Part shown: one piece after another, positions 33,107-36,943 of the stretch
Layout: every line of letters starts with the position of its first letter
Numbering within the stretch: the stretch's first letter is position 1
Origin: Parasitella parasitica
Taxonomy: Eukaryota; Mucoromycota; Mucoromycetes; Mucorales; Mucoraceae
Length of the DNA stretch: 36,943 nucleotides
Assembly: GCA_025201805.1 (NCBI GenBank)
Contig: MU619430.1
Location: 1 to 36,943 of the forward strand
Direction of reading: 5' to 3'
Translations under genes and position numbers: made by a program
Notes under the pieces: generated by a model
The model's input: the letters and a program-made list of their open reading frames with translations, nothing else
Told to the model about the DNA's origin: nothing
Database searches by the model: none

Positions 33107-34551
33107 AATCGAATAGTAATAGTTTAAGGAAAGAAAGCTTAAATAGAAGAGTGGGAAAGAGGGAAAAAGTGATGAAAAATCAAAGAAAAAGATTTTTCGT
33201 CATTTAGTATGGTGGATGCGTTCAATATAAAAAAAGGAATGACGCACTTCCAAATAGCCTCTGAATATGGAAACAAATCAACGGAATAAAGCTGAGAAAG
33301 ACATGCAGTAAGCTCTGTGTTTAGCTCTATTCGAGCTATCTATTATTTGTACTAGACACTTAAATTCCTTGTTGCAGCTTCCCATTATCCCTGGGGTCTT
33401 TTGGGTCTTGTTGGTTTGCAAACTAACACCCAAATGCTTAACTGACCATTCCTTGTACCACTTGAATCTCGTATAGACGTATAGACGTAAAATATATGCA
33501 AAGATTAGTGTTTTACGTACATCTTTTATTACATTAATTAGTTAAACTATTTTATAATTGCGTGTGATTCTTAAATGGAAAAAAAATATATCACGTTGCT
33601 ATAGTTTTTAGTCTTTTACACTCTTTCAATGATTATAAACATGTGTCTCTTGTGATATGGCTGAGGCTTGGAATACAGGAATCGATTTCATAATGAATTA
33701 GTGGCTAGGAACAAGGTTTACCGTGCTTGCTCAGATAATTTTGCTTGAGATTGTGTGCATCTTGCTCCGTATGGTTTTGACTGCCTACTATATGAACAGA
33801 ACATGCTTCTATACACATACTCTTGCCAAAAACGTTAGCACATAATATAAATGCTTGATATACAGTGGACTTCCTTGGCTGCAATTTTCTTTTGAGTTTT
33901 TGAATCCTCACATAAACTATTGAAAACCTTGTTTGCAAATGAAATAAATGCATTTGTCCGTGATACATACTATCGGCAATGCAATTATGGTCTAAGCAAA
34001 CGTCTTGCAGCGCTCTCAAAGTGAGTAGTGAAAATTTTTAGAGCTTGAGCACTTGTATACCTTTTGTCTATATATTTTTTTTTTTTTTTTGGTTCATACT
34101 TGTTGTACCACAGTTCACCCTTGGCATTACTTGCAAATATTGTCAAAAAATACTACGTTAAATATAATAATAGTAGGTGAGAAATGATACTATTCAACGT
34201 GAGCATAACGAAATCAAAAATATTGCATCAAATGACATACGAATTAGAGAAATTCCTTTATGCTGTGCTTCCAATCTCAAAGTAAATTGCCCTAAAAGAA
34301 AAAGACCAAATGTTGAAATGATTGTAAAGTCTATATTGTAGCATTTAGGGGACACATTAATTGAGTGCCGAATGAAATTTTGAATGGGTTCAATAAGAGC
34401 AGCCTCGCTGCCTTCATTTACTCTTGAAAAAGTATCTCTGCTGTTGCCACTTTACTAGATGGTTAATAAAATGTTTCTAAAAGCAATGCAAATGCTCTAA
34501 AAAACACGTTTAGTAAAAGTGATTGATTTACCCTAAAAAAGTTTGACAGAT

Positions 34552-34700
34552 ATTAATCAGGTAAAGATTCGTTTCTCGTGTTCAAAAACAGAGGCTTTAT
34601 ACATAATTTATCAGAATAAGAGATTGTTCAAATAAAACGGTTGTGAATTAATCAGGTCAAGATCTCGTTTACTACATGGAAAAATGATGGTTTATTTACT
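34552..34700 (+). repeat. Imperfect direct duplication, about 95-nt spacing
   Basis: ATTAATCAGGT-AAGAT followed by a TCGTTT element occurs at 34552 and again, with substitutions and small indels, at 34647. The first 16 positions differ at one base; similarity becomes weak after about 30 nt. Confidence 0.45.
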
Positions 34701-34820
34701 AGTGAATCTAAGTAAACTGATGAAAGGATAAGATATATGTCTGAGACAAGGTGTGATTTAGAGAATGGAATCATAGATTGTATCTATTGTCCATGAACAT
34801 TTCATGTCGAGTTATAAATA

Positions 34821-34849
34821 AGGAACATGATCCACTGGGATATGTTCCT
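34821..34849. repeat. Hairpin with 13/12-nt arms and 4-nt loop
   Basis: AGGAACATGATCC, a 4-nt loop (actg), then GGATATGTTCCT. The arms pair along their full length except for one bulged base. No gene is nearby, so a non-coding RNA, protein-binding palindrome or transposon end are all possible. Confidence 0.6.
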
Positions 34850-35016
34850 GAATTGTGTTCAAGATTGAGTTTATTTGAGTTTGGCTTCCGGTTGGGAAAT
34901 CGACACATCACAGATCATCATAGTGAATGCATTGCAAAGTAAATAATGTCTTTACTATTTTTGTTTTTCTCATAAAAACACGATTAATTTGGCTAAGTCA
35001 ACACCAAAATCCTAAA

Positions 35017-35051
35017 AACAAAAAAACAGGGTTTCCCCCTGTTTTGTTGTT
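35017..35051. repeat. Hairpin with 15-nt arms (14/15 paired) and 5-nt loop
   Basis: Left arm 35017-35031, loop tttcc 35032-35036, right arm 35037-35051, with a single mismatch. The core AAAACAGGG/CCCTGTTTT is perfect and is followed on the right by T-rich then GCGGGGC sequence. It lies in gene-free DNA. Confidence 0.6.
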
Positions 35052-35656
35052 AGCGGGGCTTGAAATTTGACCAAAAATAGAAATTGGTAGATTTTCAATG
35101 AATACCCCACCCTAAATAGCCGGAAAATGCCTTACCACACTTCACAGCTTAGGATAAAATGGCCCATCTCAAGAACTGCTAGGGTAAGCACAGTCAATGA
35201 GTAGAAACAGCCTACATGCTCCTGTATGACCCGGATAAAGACCTAACGTCAAGTTTCAGTGATAGGCCATCCACTTGACATTAAAAGAGAACCGAAACTA
35301 CAAATGTAAAACAAAAGCTTTTGCAATTAGTAAAAAAGCTCTTACAAAATCATAGTAAATGATAATACCTGAATGAACTACTGCATTAGAAACACGCCAA
35401 CCTGTATATTGTTTTCTTGTGGTAGGTTCTATAAAAAAACGCGTATGAGAGTGTTAGTTATGGTCTTTTAGAAAACGTGTGTAATATTTACTGTTTTTAA
35501 GGAAAAAATCGACTTTACCCACAATCAAAGAGGTATAACGTATGTTACCAACAATAATGAATACAAAGTGCATGCGTTTGTGTCGTAGTGATAACCAAAA
35601 ATAAGAGTAGTATATGTAGAAGTATGATAATAGCGTCGTAGAAGTAGTGAAGCAGC

Positions 35657-35679
35657 AAAAAAAAAAAAAAGGGGGGGGG
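35657..35679 (+). repeat. A14G9 homopurine tract
   Basis: Fourteen A followed directly by nine G in gene-free DNA, of the same design as the tracts at 31302-31319 and 32964-32993. Confidence 0.8.
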
Positions 35680-36249
35680 TTGCCAATTTTTTAATACGCC
35701 TAACAGTGACCGTATTTTTGCGTAAACAGTTAATGCATGCAATACAGTAAACATTTTGAAGTGACAAAACTAAGGGGGAAACTATAATCTGGTGCACTAA
35801 AGTGATACAATAAGTTAAACTTGATGTTGTTGAATATAATGCCTTTTATATTTTGAAAATTGGTTGCTTGGATGAAAAGTTGTCTCAATTTAAAGTCTTA
35901 TTGAAAAGAGGACAAAATGGGAAAAACAGTTATTTCAAGTCTCAAGTTCTTCTCTAGACTTTTAATTATGACAGCAAAGTTTGAATACATTGTAGCATTC
36001 GAATGGTGTATTATTGTAATTGACATGTGAGTTGTTTCTCTTGTCTCTACAATGCTTAATACAAACAACCGAAATTGAGAATTGTGTGTCGTTCCTAACA
36101 CAATTGAGGTGGTTGCCTCCACTCCGACTTCGAATGTGGTTATAGGCCTTCAAGCCACGCTTTATTTTCCACATATTAATCAATAAATTTTTTGTAATAT
36201 TATCTCCTCCTCTTTATACCTTTCAAAGCCGCGCACCGTGGAAAAAACT

Positions 36250-36901
36250 ATGTCTAGTATCAATGATCTTACTGAAGAACAAATTAAAGGATTGCTCAAT
36301 CTCTACGAACAATCACAACAAGGAAACAACGATGAATTTGACAGGTCACAGCTATTCCACTTACCTGATAAAATCTTGCAGGAATTGGAACACTCTACCA
36401 ATTCTGAGCTCAAGGGGAAACTCAAGCGTTTTAGCCGGGACACCTTTAAATATGAGGGAGGAAGATGGACCCAACCAGGCGCGATTAACCGGATCTTCAT
36501 ACAAGAACTTAAGAAACAAACAAGTGGAGGCCACTCAGGCAATTAATGCCTTCTACAAGGGAGCTGACAGGCTACGTACCACAGCCAGAGCTACCACCGA
36601 GATCTTCTCGGATTTCCAACAGATCCTCAACGATGGTGGTTCCCAAGACGACATGGAAGTTGTCTTACAAAAGATCCAACGTTTGGCAATCTATTCATTC
36701 GCCACAGGAAAAGAACTGGATCAGGAGGCCAAGGACTTGGCAATCAAGACTATCAAACTCCCTGAAAACATGCAATACCTTCGAGACGGCGAAGATGAAA
36801 GTAAAGACATGGCATTCCCTCCCGAGGTTGTGGAGCAAATTCAGCAGAGTCGTTATTGTTGTGCCAGTGTCAAAGGGCGCAGCGTAATGTTATGTAAATA
36901 A
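36250..36901 (+). pseudogene. Frame-disrupted ORF, possibly retroelement gag-like remnant
   Basis: The first open frame runs from the ATG at 36250 (MSSINDLTEEQIKGLL) to a stop at 36546. The coding character continues in another frame, downstream of roughly 36500, to a stop at 36901. The shift is +1 and no plausible intron bridges it: GTGGAGGCCACTCAG would be only 15 nt. The second part (VEATQAINAFYKGADRLR, then LQKIQRLAIYSFATGKELDQEA and IKLPENMQYL) reminds me of the first ORF of DIRS/tyrosine-recombinase-type or related retroelements common in Mucoromycota, but this is recollection of style and not a match I can prove. No reverse transcriptase or integrase follows before the window ends. It could also be an intact lineage-specific gene with a sequencing error. 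Confidence 0.4.
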
Positions 36902-36915
36902 GATTTGTATAAAGT

Positions 36916-36936
36916 AATAAAGACTTTCTGAATAAA
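36916..36936 (+). terminator. Two AATAAA poly(A) signals after the terminal ORF
   Basis: AATAAA at 36916-36921 and again at 36931-36936, 15-30 nt after the stop at 36901, suggest the ORF has or had its own transcript end. Confidence 0.5.
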
Positions 36937-36943
36937 ACCAGAT

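Larger units (their letters stand above)
33107..36249. other. 3.1-kb region without recognised genes
   Basis: Starts with the PAC1 promoter (minus strand), then holds AT-rich DNA with no family I recognise. The longest open frames (33705-34019 minus, 104 codons, no ATG at its start; 35525-35797 minus, 90 codons) look incidental. Structure that is present: an imperfect duplication at 34552/34647, hairpins at 34821-34849 and 35017-35051, and an A14G9 run at 35657-35679. It ends at a retroelement-like ORF, so old mobile DNA or non-coding transcripts are plausible. Confidence 0.5.

Noticed and set aside
33705-34019. 104-codon minus-strand open frame in the gene-free region
   Set aside because: It has no ATG at its start, matches no family I recognise, and the surroundings show no splice or promoter context.
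35525-35797. Two overlapping minus-strand open frames around 35.6 kb
   Set aside because: They run through the A14G9 tract (poly-Phe/Pro) and are explained by low complexity.
36505-36545. A 15-nt intron (GTGGAGGCCACTCAG) to repair the terminal ORF
   Set aside because: Far below the size of any other intron here (47 nt minimum), and it is not a workable spliceosomal intron length.

Overview
The window is intron-rich nuclear DNA of a fungus. Short GT-AG introns (about 45-95 nt, a few longer), AT-rich intergenic DNA with long homopolymer and (TA)n tracts, and the protein set (fungal class I myosin with an acidic Arp2/3-binding tail, PAC1/LIS1, STT4, PRP38B-like factor, mitochondrial BCS1) point to an early-diverging fungus, most likely Mucoromycota/Mucorales. 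That taxonomic placement is inference from gene content and style; no species-level marker is visible. All exon structures below were worked out by hand from splice sites, reading phase and family conservation; in every spliced gene the exon phases close exactly.

Layout. 1-1019: no gene seen. 1020-1840 (+): F-box/LRR protein. 2166-3751 (+): UBR7-type UBR-box/PHD protein. 3780-8092 (-): class I myosin, whose stop codon lies only 28 nt from the UBR7 stop (convergent). 8093-10419: gene-poor. 10420-12890 (+): PARN deadenylase. 13055-14284 (+): membrane-anchored cysteine-synthase-like enzyme. 14485-16277 (+): BCS1 AAA chaperone. 16400-17107 (-): deoxyribose-phosphate aldolase. 17478-18287 (-): adenylate kinase. 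18348-19730: nothing recognised. 19731-21341 (+): NDUFAF7/MidA methyltransferase. 21616-28383 (+): phosphatidylinositol 4-kinase STT4/PI4KA, 14 exons, 1971 aa. 28521-29724 (-): PRP38B-like spliceosome factor with a 12-nt microexon. 29893-31224 (+): SET-domain protein methyltransferase, divergent from PRP38B. 31390-33106 (-): PAC1/LIS1 dynein regulator. 33107-36249: about 3.1 kb with no recognised gene but with two hairpins, an imperfect duplication and an A/G tract. 36250-36901 (+): a frame-disrupted ORF that looks like a retroelement gag-type remnant.

These are mostly housekeeping genes with independent jobs. Loose functional links exist: myosin I, STT4 (PI4P at the plasma membrane) and PAC1 all serve polarised growth and cytoskeleton; BCS1 and NDUFAF7 both serve assembly of respiratory complexes (III and I). 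I see no operon-like organisation, no tRNA or rRNA gene, no CRISPR array and no biosynthetic or defence cluster. The most unusual signals are at the RNA-processing level: three GC-AG introns, 6-nt and 8-nt first coding exons, a 12-nt internal microexon, and a 3' splice site preceded by an almost pure A tract. I found no convincing wholly new biological system; the least explained DNA is the 33.1-36.9 kb region.
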